Below are positions 18,065-28,372 of a stretch of 64,000 nucleotides of DNA, piece after piece. The notes under the pieces were generated by a model. That model searched no databases. It saw only the letters and a list, made by a program, of their open reading frames with translations, and had not been told where the DNA came from. Origin of the DNA: Bodonicaedibacter sp963693005. Lineage in GTDB: Bacteria; Pseudomonadota; Alphaproteobacteria; UBA6184. Within the stretch, counting starts at the first letter, position 1; each line of letters starts with the position of its first letter. Where the stretch lies: positions 372,001-436,000 of the forward strand of contig OY843726.1 of assembly GCA_963693005.1 (NCBI GenBank), given 5' to 3'. The translations under genes were made by a program, and so were the position numbers.

Positions 18065-19093
18065 TTAAAACTCCAGCTGCTGACCTACTTTTAATATAGA
18101 AATGGCTTCATCAGAAATCGACAACTCTATGGCTGACTCCAGTAAATCTTGCTCTGCTTCCTGATATCGCTCTTTTCCTAGATTAAACACATCGTAATGA
18201 ATCGGAACCATCTTTTTCGACTTTAATGCTATGCACGCATTTAAGGCATCTTTGGGCCCCATATGTTGAACTTGCATCACTAAATGTGGTTTGTACGCAC
18301 CAATAGGAAGCAAACTAACATCAATATCTGAATATTTTTCTGCTATGTCTGCAAAGTGTGGCCCCCAACCGGTATCCCCCGCAAAAAATATTTTATGTTT
18401 TTTAGACATAAACATTCCGCCCATCCAAAGCGTTTTGTTCATATCAAACACCCCTCTGCGAGACCAATGCTGAGCTGGCATTGAGCTAACGCACACTCCT
18501 TTTACATCACATGATTGCCACCAGTCTAGCTCTATAATTTTACGATTTAATTTCCAGCTATCTAATTTCTTTTTTACCCCTAAAGGCACTACAAACGTAA
18601 CGTTATGCATTCTTGCTAATAACTTTACAGACTTGGCATCTAAGTGATCATAATGATTGTGAGATATAAAAACAACATCGATAGGTGGCAACCCCTGAAT
18701 TGAAATTCCGGGAGGCACTATCCGCTTAGGGCCAAAAACACCCAGAGGTCCCGCTCGATTAGAAAATACTGGATCTGTAAGAATGTTACATCCGTCCATT
18801 TGAATTAAAAAGGTAGCATGACCTATATTTGCGATTCGATCCGTAACGCCCCTAGTAATCGAACTATATTCCGCCAATATAGATTTCGGCCACTTTGCCG
18901 TGGGTGTTCTAAAATATTCCCATACAGCACGCCATTTTAATACTTTAATACTTCGCTTCCAGTAATGCTGAAATTCTTTGCTAGTTGGATTCCAATTTTT
19001 AGACTCCCAATGTAGTTTTTTTCTACGACAAGTCAGAACCACTACTAAACAAATCGCCACTAATACAGCACTCAAAAATATACTTACAAACAT
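18065..19093 (-). CDS. Metallo-beta-lactamase-fold hydrolase, NAPE-PLD/COG2220 type, membrane-anchored
   Basis: 342 aa with one N-terminal TM segment. The metal site is 'VFISHNHYDHLD' (HxHxDH), followed by 'SMPAQHWSRRG', 'FFAGDTGWGPHF' and 'VPIHYDVF' as further ligands. The early 'ITRGVTDRIANIGHATFLIQMDGCNILTDPVFSNRAGP' is the mark of the NAPE-phospholipase D-like branch (YhfI/RomA/UlaG-like). Probably hydrolyses a phosphodiester or lactone at the membrane. ATG 19093 has AAGAAGG at a good distance. Confidence 0.82.
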   Translation of the reverse strand: MFVSIFLSAVLVAICLVVVLTCRRKKLHWESKNWNPTSKEFQHYWKRSIKVLKWRAVWEYFRTPTAKWPKSILAEYSSITRGVTDRIANIGHATFLIQMDGCNILTDPVFSNRAGPLGVFGPKRIVPPGISIQGLPPIDVVFISHNHYDHLDAKSVKLLARMHNVTFVVPLGVKKKLDSWKLNRKIIELDWWQSCDVKGVCVSSMPAQHWSRRGVFDMNKTLWMGGMFMSKKHKIFFAGDTGWGPHFADIAEKYSDIDVSLLPIGAYKPHLVMQVQHMGPKDALNACIALKSKKMVPIHYDVFNLGKERYQEAEQDLLESAIELSISDEAISILKVGQQLEF

Positions 19094-19144
19094 AATCACC
19101 TTCTTGCCCCTTAAAGTAGCTTAAAACCTTTGAAAAACTGTAAA

Positions 19145-20353
19145 CTAGAGACTTTTTAAATATTTTTTATAAAATTCGTTAATAAATACGTTTTTAGAAT
19201 CATACTGTTTTTTCAATTCTTGTATTTTTTTATATCCAGGATAAGCCTCATAGAACTGCTCTAAAGTCTGATACGGCCGATACGGCAGATAGTATGAGCC
19301 TCCCATTTGCATTACTTTCTCCGTGAGCTGACGAGAAACTTTAGAAATATGGGCATCAAATTCTTTACTGTAATCACCTCGAAAAAACATCACGAAACAA
19401 AGACGACTTCCAGTAGCATAGTTTAAAACTGAGTCTACATCTTGACATACTTGACGCAAAGTAATATTCATTAAGTGTGGTTTCAAATCTCTCTGCATCT
19501 CTTGAAGCACTAACACAAAATCGTTAATTTTTTCTATGGGAACGAAATACTCCTGTAAAAGGTCTATCTTATCAGATCCTTTTAAGACATAGCTATCTAC
19601 ACCATGGTACAGCAACTGATTACGCGAGATACTTTTAGAAAACTTCTTAGCTGATTTACTTTCAAACTTCCAGCGCAGTTTTTGGAATGAATTGCTGTTA
19701 TACGTATGACCAAACATCCAGTGTATAATCTTTGATACAAACTTACTGTAGCCCAACTTTTTGTCTGGAACTAGATGCTCTGTTTCTTCATACGTTACTA
19801 ACACTAATTCTTGTAAAAATGACTCCGACATTAAATTAAAGCGCCCGAAAAACATTCTCACCATTGGGCTGCTATCTATTTTTTTTAGCTGAGTTAAGGC
19901 ATCGCCTATACTTCCCACCCAATGCTTCATGTGATACATTTTATTTTCTACAACATCTAGATCGACACTCAGAACCACTCCTAAAACTCCATACCCACCT
20001 ATAATCCCTGAGAATAAGTCCGCATGTGTATTACGATTACAATACATTACCTCACCTGACGCCAACATAACTTGAAGACCTCTAATTGAAGCACTAATTG
20101 GAGGGCTGTTGACCTGCCATCCATGAACGTTGCTTGCCACCGAACCTCCCACCGAAAAATCATAATCTGACTGCATTATTGCAACAGAAAGTCCTCTTGG
20201 ATGTAAAAAGTCTAGCACTTTCTTCCAATTAGCACCCGCTTGAACTCGCAAAACCTTTGAGGATAACAACTCCATTGCACTGTATTTGCTTAAGTCTATA
20301 ATAAAACCATCTTGTGCTATTGAATGAGCACCTTGGGAGTGTTGGGAACCTCT
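19145..20353 (-). pseudogene. FAD-linked oxidase, 5'-truncated
   Basis: The frame is open from just after a TGA (20356-20354). The first residues, 'RGSQHSQGAHSIAQDGFIID', match the FAD-binding P-loop region (GGxHSQGG) of lactone oxidases/FAD_binding_4, so homology begins before any start codon; the first ATG (20221) lies within the domain. The '...VGGSVASNVHGW' and 'GGYGVLGVVLSVDLDVV' motifs and the C-terminal substrate domain are intact. Around 50-60 N-terminal residues that complete the FAD site are missing; the upstream sequence shows no matching frame. Translation from the ATG ('MELLSSKVLRVQAGANW', 20275) would give an incomplete 376-aa enzyme. Confidence 0.65.
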
Positions 20354-20431
20354 TCATAAAAAAACACCCCCTTGTTTAGGTTTTATTCATATATAACAAA
20401 CTACTCTAGAAAAAACACAACCATAAAAAAT

Positions 20432-20647
20432 ATGCGCTATATCACGGTTTTTATTATCGCGGTTAACTTATGCGGGTGTGAAGAAACTCCCGAATGGCAA
20501 AACCCTGACCAGTATCTAGAAAAAGAGGGACGATACTGCTATGAAACTCTTGGAGGAGTTGATTGTTATACGCAACCAATTAAACGCTGCACAAGAAAAC
20601 CCCTAGGTTACGAAGGCCCCCCTCCTCCTACACATATTTATGAATAA
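20432..20647 (+). CDS. Small lipoprotein
   Basis: 71 aa from ATG 20432. The signal 'MRYITVFIIAVNLCGC' ends in a lipobox (LCGC). The mature part has 'RYCYETLGGVDCYTQP', a Cys-Tyr motif I associate with small alphaproteobacterial lipoproteins, and a Pro-rich end. Role unknown; outer-membrane or periplasmic anchoring is likely. An in-frame earlier start (20372) would break the signal peptide. Confidence 0.65.
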   Translation: MRYITVFIIAVNLCGCEETPEWQNPDQYLEKEGRYCYETLGGVDCYTQPIKRCTRKPLGYEGPPPPTHIYE

Positions 20648-21352
20648 AAATCATTCCTAAATTTTATTCATCTTATCAAAACTAAACTTCACTTTTAGCG
20701 TTTCACTCAATAAAGCTCAGCTATCTATCGATATCTATCTAATGTAGAAACAGCTTAATACCTCGCCTAATTATTATTTTCTTTTACTGTAAGGATAATT
20801 AATTTATGTCGAGACTCACTCATCACAACTTAGTATTTAATCCACTGAAATAGGTAAACAAATTATGAGGCTACCTTCAACCACAGTACCCTACAAGTAG
20901 TATATTTTGCCCTTTTTGGGTGGGGTTTGAGGTAGGTTTGAGATACTAGGGTTCACAAATGGCAACTATCAATTTAGAACTAACTCTCACTTCACCAAAA
21001 GTCTATAAAAGCTCTTGGGTTTAAAAACCCAAAAACTACTCTATCACACTGTATATTCCAAAAAAGTAACCCTATGCAGACTGCATCCTTAAAAAGATAC
21101 AGATTGCTCTATTAAAAGTTAATACCCTTAGACAGATTTCAAACGTTTCAAACACTACGCTCATTTAAGTTTACTGAACTATTTCCCAAAAATACGACAT
21201 TGACTTAGAGTACCCCCTAAAGATTACCATTAATATTTATAGGCTATGCTTCTTATGCCATCTCTAGCATTTATCTCTTCTTCTGACAACGACATATGCA
21301 ATGCTAAAAAAATATGCTATTTAATAGAAATCAGTTTAACTTTACATGCAAT
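20648..21352. other. 705-bp region without a recognisable gene
   Basis: AT-rich, no open frame with protein-like composition. It contains one perfect palindrome, TTGGGTTT-AAAAACCCAA (21015-21032), not followed by T, and no RNA structure that I recognise. It may be eroded sequence beside the truncated oxidase. Confidence 0.5.
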
Positions 21353-22147
21353 ATGCTATTTCATAAAATGCACGGTCTAGGGAATGATTTCATTATTCTC
21401 GAATCTACAAACCCTCTAGAACCAAAATACGTAAAGCAGCTCTGTCACCGTCACCACGGAATAGGTGCTGACCAAATAATCACCTACTCACCCGACTATG
21501 AACCAAAAGTTGCATTTTACAACAGTGACGGCACCACAGCAGAACAGTGTGGAAATGGTATTCGATGTTTGGCGTGGCTATTAATGAAACAACGTCAGAA
21601 GCACGATATTCGACTATGCTCACCCACTCAACATCATTCTGCTTGGTTATTGGAAAATGATCAAGTGTGTATTGAAATGGGACAACCCCAGTTTACTTGG
21701 GAAAATCAGCCGATCTCTCAACAATTAGATTTATTGGATGTCTTTACATCTATGGCGCACAAGCCAGACATGAGCGCTGTATCAATGGGCAACCCCCATG
21801 CCATTATTTTTATTCCTAACCCAACTATAGATATTGCCAAACGCTATGGCCCATATATTGAAAATCATAGACTATTTCCCAACAAAACAAACGCACATTT
21901 TGTTGACATACAAGACCGGAACATAATCCACATGATACCTTGGGAGCGCGGAACTGGCATTACCGAAGCTTGTGGGAGTGGGGCCTGTGCTGCACACGCT
22001 GCAGCCTTAAAAAAGGGACTCATTGATCCTATATGCACAGTACGTATGCCTGGTGGGTTAGCATTGTTGGAAACTCGCAAGTCTGATGGTGTTATTCTCT
22101 TAACTGCTGATGTAGAATATGTGTTCAAAGGCGAGATTTCAGGCTAA
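21353..22147 (+). CDS. dapF: Diaminopimelate epimerase
   Basis: 264 aa. Catalytic cysteines are in 'EQCGNGIRC' and 'TEACGSGACAAHAA'; the start 'FHKMHGLGNDFIIL' and 'MGNPHAI' are diagnostic. Converts LL- to meso-diaminopimelate for lysine and peptidoglycan synthesis, so the cell wall pathway is retained. I chose ATG 21353 because it gives the family N-terminus; an in-frame ATG at 21314 adds 13 unlikely residues. First gene of dapF-mtaB-ftsY. Confidence 0.95.
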   Translation: MLFHKMHGLGNDFIILESTNPLEPKYVKQLCHRHHGIGADQIITYSPDYEPKVAFYNSDGTTAEQCGNGIRCLAWLLMKQRQKHDIRLCSPTQHHSAWLLENDQVCIEMGQPQFTWENQPISQQLDLLDVFTSMAHKPDMSAVSMGNPHAIIFIPNPTIDIAKRYGPYIENHRLFPNKTNAHFVDIQDRNIIHMIPWERGTGITEACGSGACAAHAAALKKGLIDPICTVRMPGGLALLETRKSDGVILLTADVEYVFKGEISG

Positions 22148-22149
22148 CC

Positions 22150-23403
22150 ATGAGTGGAAAAATTGTAACATTTGGATGTAGACTGAATACCTATGAGTCT
22201 GAAGTTATGCGGAAATTCGTAGATGACTCGACAGACAATCTTATTGTATTTAACACTTGTGCGGTCACCTCGGAAGCTGAACGCCAGGCACGTCAGGCTA
22301 TTCGAAAAGCACGAAGAGAAAACCCAAAGTCTAAAATCATTGTCACTGGATGCTCTGCACAAGTAAGTACAAGCACCTATAGCGAAATGGACGAAGTTGA
22401 CCGTGTGTTAGGTAACGATGATAAAATGAGAGGCGAGAACTTTCACTTTAATTCTGAACATACTGAAAAAGCTATCGTAAATGATATTATGTCCGTTAAA
22501 GAAACTGCCGGACATTTGATTTCTGAATTTCAAGGAAAATCACGTGCATTCATTCAGGTGCAGAATGGATGCGACCACCGGTGTACTTTCTGCATTATTC
22601 CCTATGGTCGAGGAAATAGCAGAAGTGTGCCTATTGGTGAAATTGTACAACAATGTGAACTCTTAGTAGACCAAGGGTATTTGGAAATTGTATTGACCGG
22701 CGTAGATATTACCGCCTATGGTGCAGATCTTCCAGGCTCACCCACTCTCGGAGAAATGGCTAAACGACTGCTCAGCTTAGTTCCCAACATTCAACGTTTG
22801 CGAATCTCGTCTATTGACTCTGTAGAGGTCGATGATGATTTATTAAATCTTGTTGAAAACGAACCTCGACTGATGCCACACTTTCATTTAAGTTTGCAAG
22901 CCGGCGATAATTTAATTTTAAAACGGATGAAACGTCGGCATTTGCGTGAGGATGCAGTTGCAATGTGCCACTCCTTCCGCCAGCGTCGAAAAGACGTAGT
23001 ATTTGGAGCAGACTTTATTGCAGGGTTTCCTACTGAAAGCGAGGCTATGTTTGAAAATACTTTACGATTAACTGAAGAGTGTAGCTTAACTTACCTACAT
23101 GTATTTCCCTACTCACAACGCCCTGGAACTCCAGCAACACGCATGCCACAAGTTGCATCACATACAATAAAAGCTCGAGCGAAGAAACTAAGAGAACTTG
23201 GCACTACACAACTTTCTAACTTTTTAGTCTCTAAAATTGGAACTCGTGCGGATGTTTTGGTTGAGTCTGAAACCCTGGGCCGAACCGAACACTTTGCCCC
23301 CGTCATACTATCACAATCACCCACCTCTTATCATGAGGGTCAAATTCTTTCAATGAAAATTGTTGGTCTGGACAAAAACCATTTAACGGCTGAAAGGATA
23401 TAA
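22150..23403 (+). CDS. mtaB: tRNA t6A37 methylthiotransferase MtaB
   Basis: 417 aa, normal length. The UPF0004 N-domain has 'TFGCRLNTYESE', 'NTCAVTSEA' and 'VTGCSAQ' cysteines for the auxiliary cluster; the radical-SAM motif is 'GCDHRCTFCIIPYGRG' (CxxxCxxC); a TRAM-like tail ends the protein. It makes ms2t6A at position 37 of tRNAs. The ATG is 2 bp after the dapF stop and ftsY begins 1 bp after its own stop, so the three are one operon. Confidence 0.95.
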   Translation: MSGKIVTFGCRLNTYESEVMRKFVDDSTDNLIVFNTCAVTSEAERQARQAIRKARRENPKSKIIVTGCSAQVSTSTYSEMDEVDRVLGNDDKMRGENFHFNSEHTEKAIVNDIMSVKETAGHLISEFQGKSRAFIQVQNGCDHRCTFCIIPYGRGNSRSVPIGEIVQQCELLVDQGYLEIVLTGVDITAYGADLPGSPTLGEMAKRLLSLVPNIQRLRISSIDSVEVDDDLLNLVENEPRLMPHFHLSLQAGDNLILKRMKRRHLREDAVAMCHSFRQRRKDVVFGADFIAGFPTESEAMFENTLRLTEECSLTYLHVFPYSQRPGTPATRMPQVASHTIKARAKKLRELGTTQLSNFLVSKIGTRADVLVESETLGRTEHFAPVILSQSPTSYHEGQILSMKIVGLDKNHLTAERI

Positions 23404-23404
23404 T

Positions 23405-24352
23405 ATGAGTGAAAAAAAAACTGGTTGGTTTTCACGACTAGGTACAGGACTCAAAAAATCTACAAATAAGATTACCGAAGGTTTAGCTTCTATAGTCAGC
23501 AAGCGAAAGCTTGATGACTATATGCTACAAGACATCGAAGATATCTTATTGTCTTCCGATGTTGGGTTTAGCGCAACCACTAAAATTTTATCTCGATTAA
23601 AAAAACAACGTTTTAACCAAGAAGTTACTTTAGAAGAAGTAAAGCAGTTTTTGGCAGAAGACATTCAAGCTATATTGAAACCTCTGGAAAGAGAATTAGA
23701 ATATAGTAAAACACCAACTGTTGTTTTTATGGTTGGCGTAAATGGCTCAGGAAAAACTACAACTACTGGGAAATTAGCCGCTCAATGGAGCTCTAATGGG
23801 AAGAAAGTTCGTTTAGTGGCGGCTGATACCTTTCGAGCTGCGGCAGTAGAGCAATTATCAGTCTGGTCTGAGCGCGCACAAGTGCCTATTGAAAAAAGTG
23901 ACGCTGGCTCCGATGCCGCCGCATTAGTTTATCGCTCATATGAACTATCTATTAACCAAAGCGATGACCTTCTAGTAGTGGATACTGCTGGCCGACTACA
24001 CAACAAATCAACTTTAATGGACGAATTAGAAAAGATAATTCGGGTTACAAAAAAAATTAATTCTGATGCTCCTCACTACACGTTGCTTGTGTTAGACGCG
24101 AATATCGGCCAAAATACTCTGCAGCAAGTTAAAGCTTTCCAAGACTCCGTCGATATCAACGGATTGATCCTTACTAAGTTAGACGGAACTTCTAAAGCGG
24201 GCATAGTGATTCAGTTAGCAGACACCTTTAATCTGCCCATCTACTATTTGGGAGTGGGCGAAGGCATTCACGACCTACAATCCTTTAACAGCAACGCTTT
24301 TTCTGAAAACTTACTAAGCCTATCTAAGCTAAAAAATTACCCCCCTCTTTAA
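23405..24352 (+). CDS. ftsY: Signal recognition particle receptor FtsY
   Basis: 315 aa NG-domain protein without the long acidic A-domain. G1 GVNGSGKTTTTGKLA, 'ADTFRAAAVEQL', 'VVDTAGRLHN', 'LTKLDGTSKAG', 'GVGEGIHDLQSF'. It docks the SRP-ribosome complex at the membrane. Last gene of the dapF operon and convergent with fliS; no clear terminator lies in the 109 bp between them. Confidence 0.95.
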   Translation: MSEKKTGWFSRLGTGLKKSTNKITEGLASIVSKRKLDDYMLQDIEDILLSSDVGFSATTKILSRLKKQRFNQEVTLEEVKQFLAEDIQAILKPLERELEYSKTPTVVFMVGVNGSGKTTTTGKLAAQWSSNGKKVRLVAADTFRAAAVEQLSVWSERAQVPIEKSDAGSDAAALVYRSYELSINQSDDLLVVDTAGRLHNKSTLMDELEKIIRVTKKINSDAPHYTLLVLDANIGQNTLQQVKAFQDSVDINGLILTKLDGTSKAGIVIQLADTFNLPIYYLGVGEGIHDLQSFNSNAFSENLLSLSKLKNYPPL

Positions 24353-24461
24353 AGATAAAGGGAAACAACTTTACTCTCACAACTGTATATATGTGCGTTT
24401 CAAATCTAGTATAGGCCTAAGCCCCTGTAGACTACTTATCTACCAATCTTCATAAAAAAAA

Positions 24462-24839
24462 TTAGTTAACTGCCTTTGGAAGTTTGTACTCTTCCCACAT
24501 ATTACCAACTTCAAAAAAAGACTGCTGGAGAGTTACTGATAGCTCTCGATCATTGTGCAAATTAATCTTTGTTAATATAGCAATGTTATTCACACAGTAT
24601 TTTTGCATAGCAGTATCAATACCTTGTGGCGTTTCTGAAGTGAATAGATCATAAACTTCACTCATAGCTCGAATTAATTCTTCTGATTTTGTATAGCGGC
24701 TTTCAAATTTATTTTCATCTATAGCCAGTATCATATCTTGTGCCAACACTTCTGATTTGCGAAATACTTTAGCAATCATTTTAGTAAATGGCAGGCCTGA
24801 TATATTGTTTTTTCGATAGATATCAACATTCTTTTTCAT
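24462..24839 (-). CDS. fliS: Flagellar export chaperone FliS-like protein
   Basis: 125 aa, helical, with the position and length of FliS (chaperone that caps flagellin before export). The similarity is weak: the helix pattern and 'LAQDMILAIDENKF...KSEELIRAMSEVYDLF' fit, but I rely mainly on its place 20 bp after fliD. Because fliD is broken by an IS, expression of this gene has probably lost its original promoter. Confidence 0.6.
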   Translation of the reverse strand: MKKNVDIYRKNNISGLPFTKMIAKVFRKSEVLAQDMILAIDENKFESRYTKSEELIRAMSEVYDLFTSETPQGIDTAMQKYCVNNIAILTKINLHNDRELSVTLQQSFFEVGNMWEEYKLPKAVN

Positions 24840-24858
24840 AGATCCCTCTTAAATTGTC

Positions 24859-26941
24859 TTAAAAACTTCCGGTTACTTGTTTTAAGCCATTTTCTGCAAT
24901 TTTTAACCGCTCAAAATCAGCTTGTAAGCTTTCAACTTGACGTTGAGTCTTGCTTACCTCACGGGCATTCTTGGCTCTTTGCTCTTCTTGCTGCTTTTCA
25001 ATTGTTGCGTAACGTTTTTTAGCACTATATGAAAGCATATTTAGTTCATTTTTCTGATCAGTTGCTTTATCACTATTAATTTGCAACATCACCATGTCAG
25101 CTAAGGCCTTCTGCAACGAGTCTCCTATACCTTGGCTAAAACTAAACCCTTGTTCTTCAGTTGTTAAATCCGGATCCACAGGCGTTCCAAGTTCTGGACC
25201 TAAGTAATCAAAAATAAAACCTTCATAGATTGAACCTAATGGCCCTTTCAAATTCACTTTACCGGTAGTCCCCACATTAATGTTTGAACTTCCAATAAAA
25301 AGAGCAGTTTCATTACTTTCAACGGCACCATCCCATAGATACATACGAGCAGCATACTCACTGCTTGCATTTTTAGTCACACTGATACGAACCTCTTTTC
25401 CTGACATTTCTGTGGGTAATTTTGTAGGGTGCATTGACACCTCATAATACCCACCGGTAAGATTAGTAGAAACGAATGCAAATACTTGCTCTACGCCACC
25501 AAGGTTACTATCTAAGATTTGTGCAAGTTTTGCTGAGTCTTTTACAAGCAATCCATTTTCATCTTTACGAACTCCAACTTCACTCAAATGCGAAAGCCCG
25601 GAAACTCCCGGAGTGACATAAGTAAAAGAGCGTTTAATACGGTCAATCATATTAATAAACTGGCGATTTTTAGCTAAGTAAGCTCCCTCTTTAGGCTCAT
25701 AATTATTTTTTGGATCTTTAGCCGTTTGAGCATCTGCAAAGGTTATGAGCTCGTTGTAAGCCATAATAAATTCATCTATTGACTCCTGAACGACTAGCGG
25801 ATCTTTTTCAACCGTAGCTGTTACAGTTTCTCCCCCACTAGGTTGCAATAGAGTTACGCTAGCCTTATGATACAGACCCTCGATTTGATTACTTGAGCTT
25901 TGTAATACGGTTGGATTACCATTTACATAGTATTGCGCTTTCAAATCACTCTCCGCACTCAAGCTTTCAGACAAACCTAACTGATCAAATAACTTCTCTG
26001 TTGCTTCATCAGTTAAGGTCACCGGAAGTGCACTCTTTGTAAGATCTAAGGTATATGGGCCAACACCGCTAACAGTTGCGACATAATCAGGAACTTCAGT
26101 AATTAATGCCGCTATATCGGTCAAACTCATTGCTGCAGTGACAGTCTTTTCTTCCCCAGCAATTACTAGCGTACCTGCTAACCCTAGTGCCTCCGTATCA
26201 GATGCAAAAGATTCAGTAAGTTTATTTACTACAGTTTCAAAAGTAATTTTTTCACCTGTATTTGTTTCTGATAAAAAAACTCTATAATCAGTCTCAGATG
26301 CAAAAGATTCAGTAAGTTTATTTACTACAGTTTCAAAAGTAATTTTTTCACCTGTATTTGTTTCTGATAAAAAAACTCTATAATCAGTCTCTGAAAATTT
26401 TTGAGAATACGCAGACACATGGCTATCTGTTTTATTGGCATTAATGGCTTTGGAAACCTCTTCTAAGGTGGCATTTGAGGGTACTATCACTTCTACCCCA
26501 CGAATATAAACTCGTGTTTCACTCGCTGTAATATTGTCTGTTTTTGAAGTTTGAGCAACACTACCTGTAATTTTATCATACGTAGCAATTCTATCTACTT
26601 TTATAGACAAACTACCCTCATTTGAACCAAAAGTTGGAGAAACAAAAAGAACATCAGCTGCATCTACAGAAGAAGAGCTGCTAGCATACGACACATCTCT
26701 TGCGCCGAAAGCATCTTTTTCTCCCTTTGCTGACGCCAAAGCAGGGTTACTTAATACTTTAGCAGCCGTCATAAAACGTCGTAAATATGAATCAGAGTGA
26801 GCTATAGATTCTTGCTCTTTTTGCAATTTATCTAATTTATCGCTCAAAACCTTTTCTTTGATCTCATGAGTTTGTTTAACTACATCGATTAACTGACCAG
26901 GATCAAACCCATTCTGCTTGCGGTATAGCTGCATGCGTTTA
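24859..26941 (-). pseudogene. fliD: fliD (flagellar cap) body, separated from its 5' end by an IS
   Basis: About 693 codons. The N-terminal part has 'GFDPGQLIDVVKQTHEIKEKVLSDKL', a FliD_N-like amphipathic helix; the C-terminal half has FliD_C features ('YNELITFADAQT', 'LSHLSEVGVRKDENGLL', then a long coiled coil). The first 20 codons lie on the other strand at 46949-47009; the junctions carry the same 8-bp duplication (tgcgttta here, taaacgca there) and rejoin in frame as '...HDGKR-MQLYRK...'. The reconstructed protein is ~711 aa, long for FliD. As it stands, only a TTG inside the IS could start it, so the cap is probably lost. Confidence 0.8.
26198..26391 (-). repeat. 96-bp perfect tandem duplication inside fliD
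   Basis: Two identical 96-bp copies (26198-26293 and 26294-26389, identity running to 26391) encode the 32-residue unit 'SETDYRVFLSETNTGE...' twice. In frame, identical at base level, therefore recent. Confidence 0.95.
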
Positions 26942-27775
26942 GGCATCGTCAAGTTAAGTGAGTTGGGTTACAGGGGTTAGATGGAGCTTTGGGAATTAGG
27001 CGTAAAGAGTCTTAGAGGCCGCATGATCCCAAAGGGATTTAGCGGCCACAAACATCCGTCTTCTTAAACGTGCGGGTTGTCGGTAGCGATTCACTGAGAC
27101 AGCAAAGAGGTTTCTGACTTTTCCCATTAAGGAAAGCAACGTCTGGGTTCCTTGAGGGGACTTGTACTTAATCAATGTCTTCTCTTTCCGTCGCGTAGGC
27201 TGATGTCCATTCTCAACCCGATTATTCAGTCCCTTATGGGATCTATGATCTGTACCAGGACACATCTGTTTAATCGGTCTGATATAGCTCCTCAGCTTAT
27301 CCGTGACGATCACTCTCGGGGAGTCATAATGCTTAAGCAAACGGCTTAAGAACCGTATCGCAGAAGCTTTGTTCCGACGGCGCTGTAGAAAGACACCCAA
27401 CTCAACGCCATTCGAATCGACGGCTCTCCATAAAACGTAGGGTTCCCCTTTGATACGTAAGCTCATTTCATCAAGATGCCACTTATCCGATACACGACCT
27501 TCTCGTTTCTTCAAGACATCCTTAAAGGATCTAGAGAACCTCACGCACCAGTTCCGTACCGTTTCATGGCTCACTATAATTCCTCGATAGGCAAGCTGCT
27601 CCTGAACATCTCGATAACTAAGATTAAACCGATGATACTGCCAGATCGCACAACTGATCACAGATCCAGGATACCTATACCGCTTCGGATTACTCACTAA
27701 CTTCATCAACACGCCCTATGTTTAAACACCATCTCCCTATATACCACATTCAATCTAACTTAACTTGACGATGCC
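26942..27775 (-). mobile_element. IS6-family element, copy 1
   Basis: 834 bp with 18-bp perfect terminal inverted repeats (GGCATCGTCAAGTTAAGT). Left flank tgcgttta is the reverse complement of the left flank of copy 3 (taaacgca); right flank ataccatc matches no other. So this copy shares one original insertion event (in fliD) with copy 3 and was then used in an inversion. Confidence 0.95.
26996..27706 (-). CDS. IS6-family DDE transposase (copy 1)
   Basis: 236 aa, almost the whole element. N-terminal HTH-like part ('SYRDVQEQLAYRGIIVSHETVRNW') and a DDE catalytic core with D in 'WHLDEM', D in 'VIVTDKLRSY' and E in 'NRVENGHQPTRRKEK'. ATG start with AGGG seven bases upstream. This copy has Gly where the other four have Asp ('GVELGVFL'), from a single base change at 27396; not one of the catalytic acids. 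Confidence 0.95.
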   Translation of the reverse strand: MKLVSNPKRYRYPGSVISCAIWQYHRFNLSYRDVQEQLAYRGIIVSHETVRNWCVRFSRSFKDVLKKREGRVSDKWHLDEMSLRIKGEPYVLWRAVDSNGVELGVFLQRRRNKASAIRFLSRLLKHYDSPRVIVTDKLRSYIRPIKQMCPGTDHRSHKGLNNRVENGHQPTRRKEKTLIKYKSPQGTQTLLSLMGKVRNLFAVSVNRYRQPARLRRRMFVAAKSLWDHAASKTLYA

Positions 27776-28372
27776 ATACCATCTTCAGCATTTACTATTG
27801 CTTCAGCTTGTTGATGCTCAGCATCTGAGAAATCAACCGATGTAGGTAGTTGAGACAAAGCTCCCCATACTTGTTCCTGAACGTTGGGGTCTCGATTATC
27901 TTTAAAGTGTTCGTATTCTTTAAAAGGCAATTGGATGACCTCCCCCTCAGGAGTAATCTGAGTGCCTGCATCTAGAGTTGCAATATATAGATTCTGGCCA
28001 TCGCGTCCAAAGAAGTGGCTCTGAGGTCCAATTCCAAGACCTTCTAAAACCTTATAAACTAACAACTCTGATGGATTTACTAACTTGGCCGCAGAGCTAT
28101 GCCCAGATCTTAGACCTCCAGAGTGAGTTTTAACAAAATACGTTAGTACTTGCCCACTTTCAAGAGTCACCTCTGCAACACAGCCTAACTGATCACCGCC
28201 ACGTTTCCAAGACGTCGTTATCTTGCTAGCTCTAAATACGGACTCAAAGTATTCCCGTGTACTTTCTTCAATCCGTGTTAAAGGGACTTTTTTGGTTTGA
28301 ATATCTAAATCAAATAACCTTGCTTTCAATCCGAAAAGCTCATCCGACTCACGACGGTCGGAGACTACAATG
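27776..28372 (-). pseudogene. Fragment of a kinase-like (APH/choline-kinase-fold) protein between two IS copies
   Basis: About 199 codons, open from IS to IS and truncated at both ends. It reads like the N-lobe of aminoglycoside/choline kinases: a strand pair 'GCVAEVTLESGQVLTYFVK' with a candidate ATP-binding Lys, then a helix 'SELLVYKVLEGLGIGP' with a candidate Glu and 'LYIATLDAGTQ'. The catalytic loop is not included. It is on the same strand as the signal-peptide fragment at 29406-29207, which may be its own 5' end. Family assignment is tentative. Confidence 0.5.

Noticed and set aside
21015..21032. Terminator-like palindrome in the gap before dapF
   Set aside because: No T-run on either strand and no gene ending nearby.
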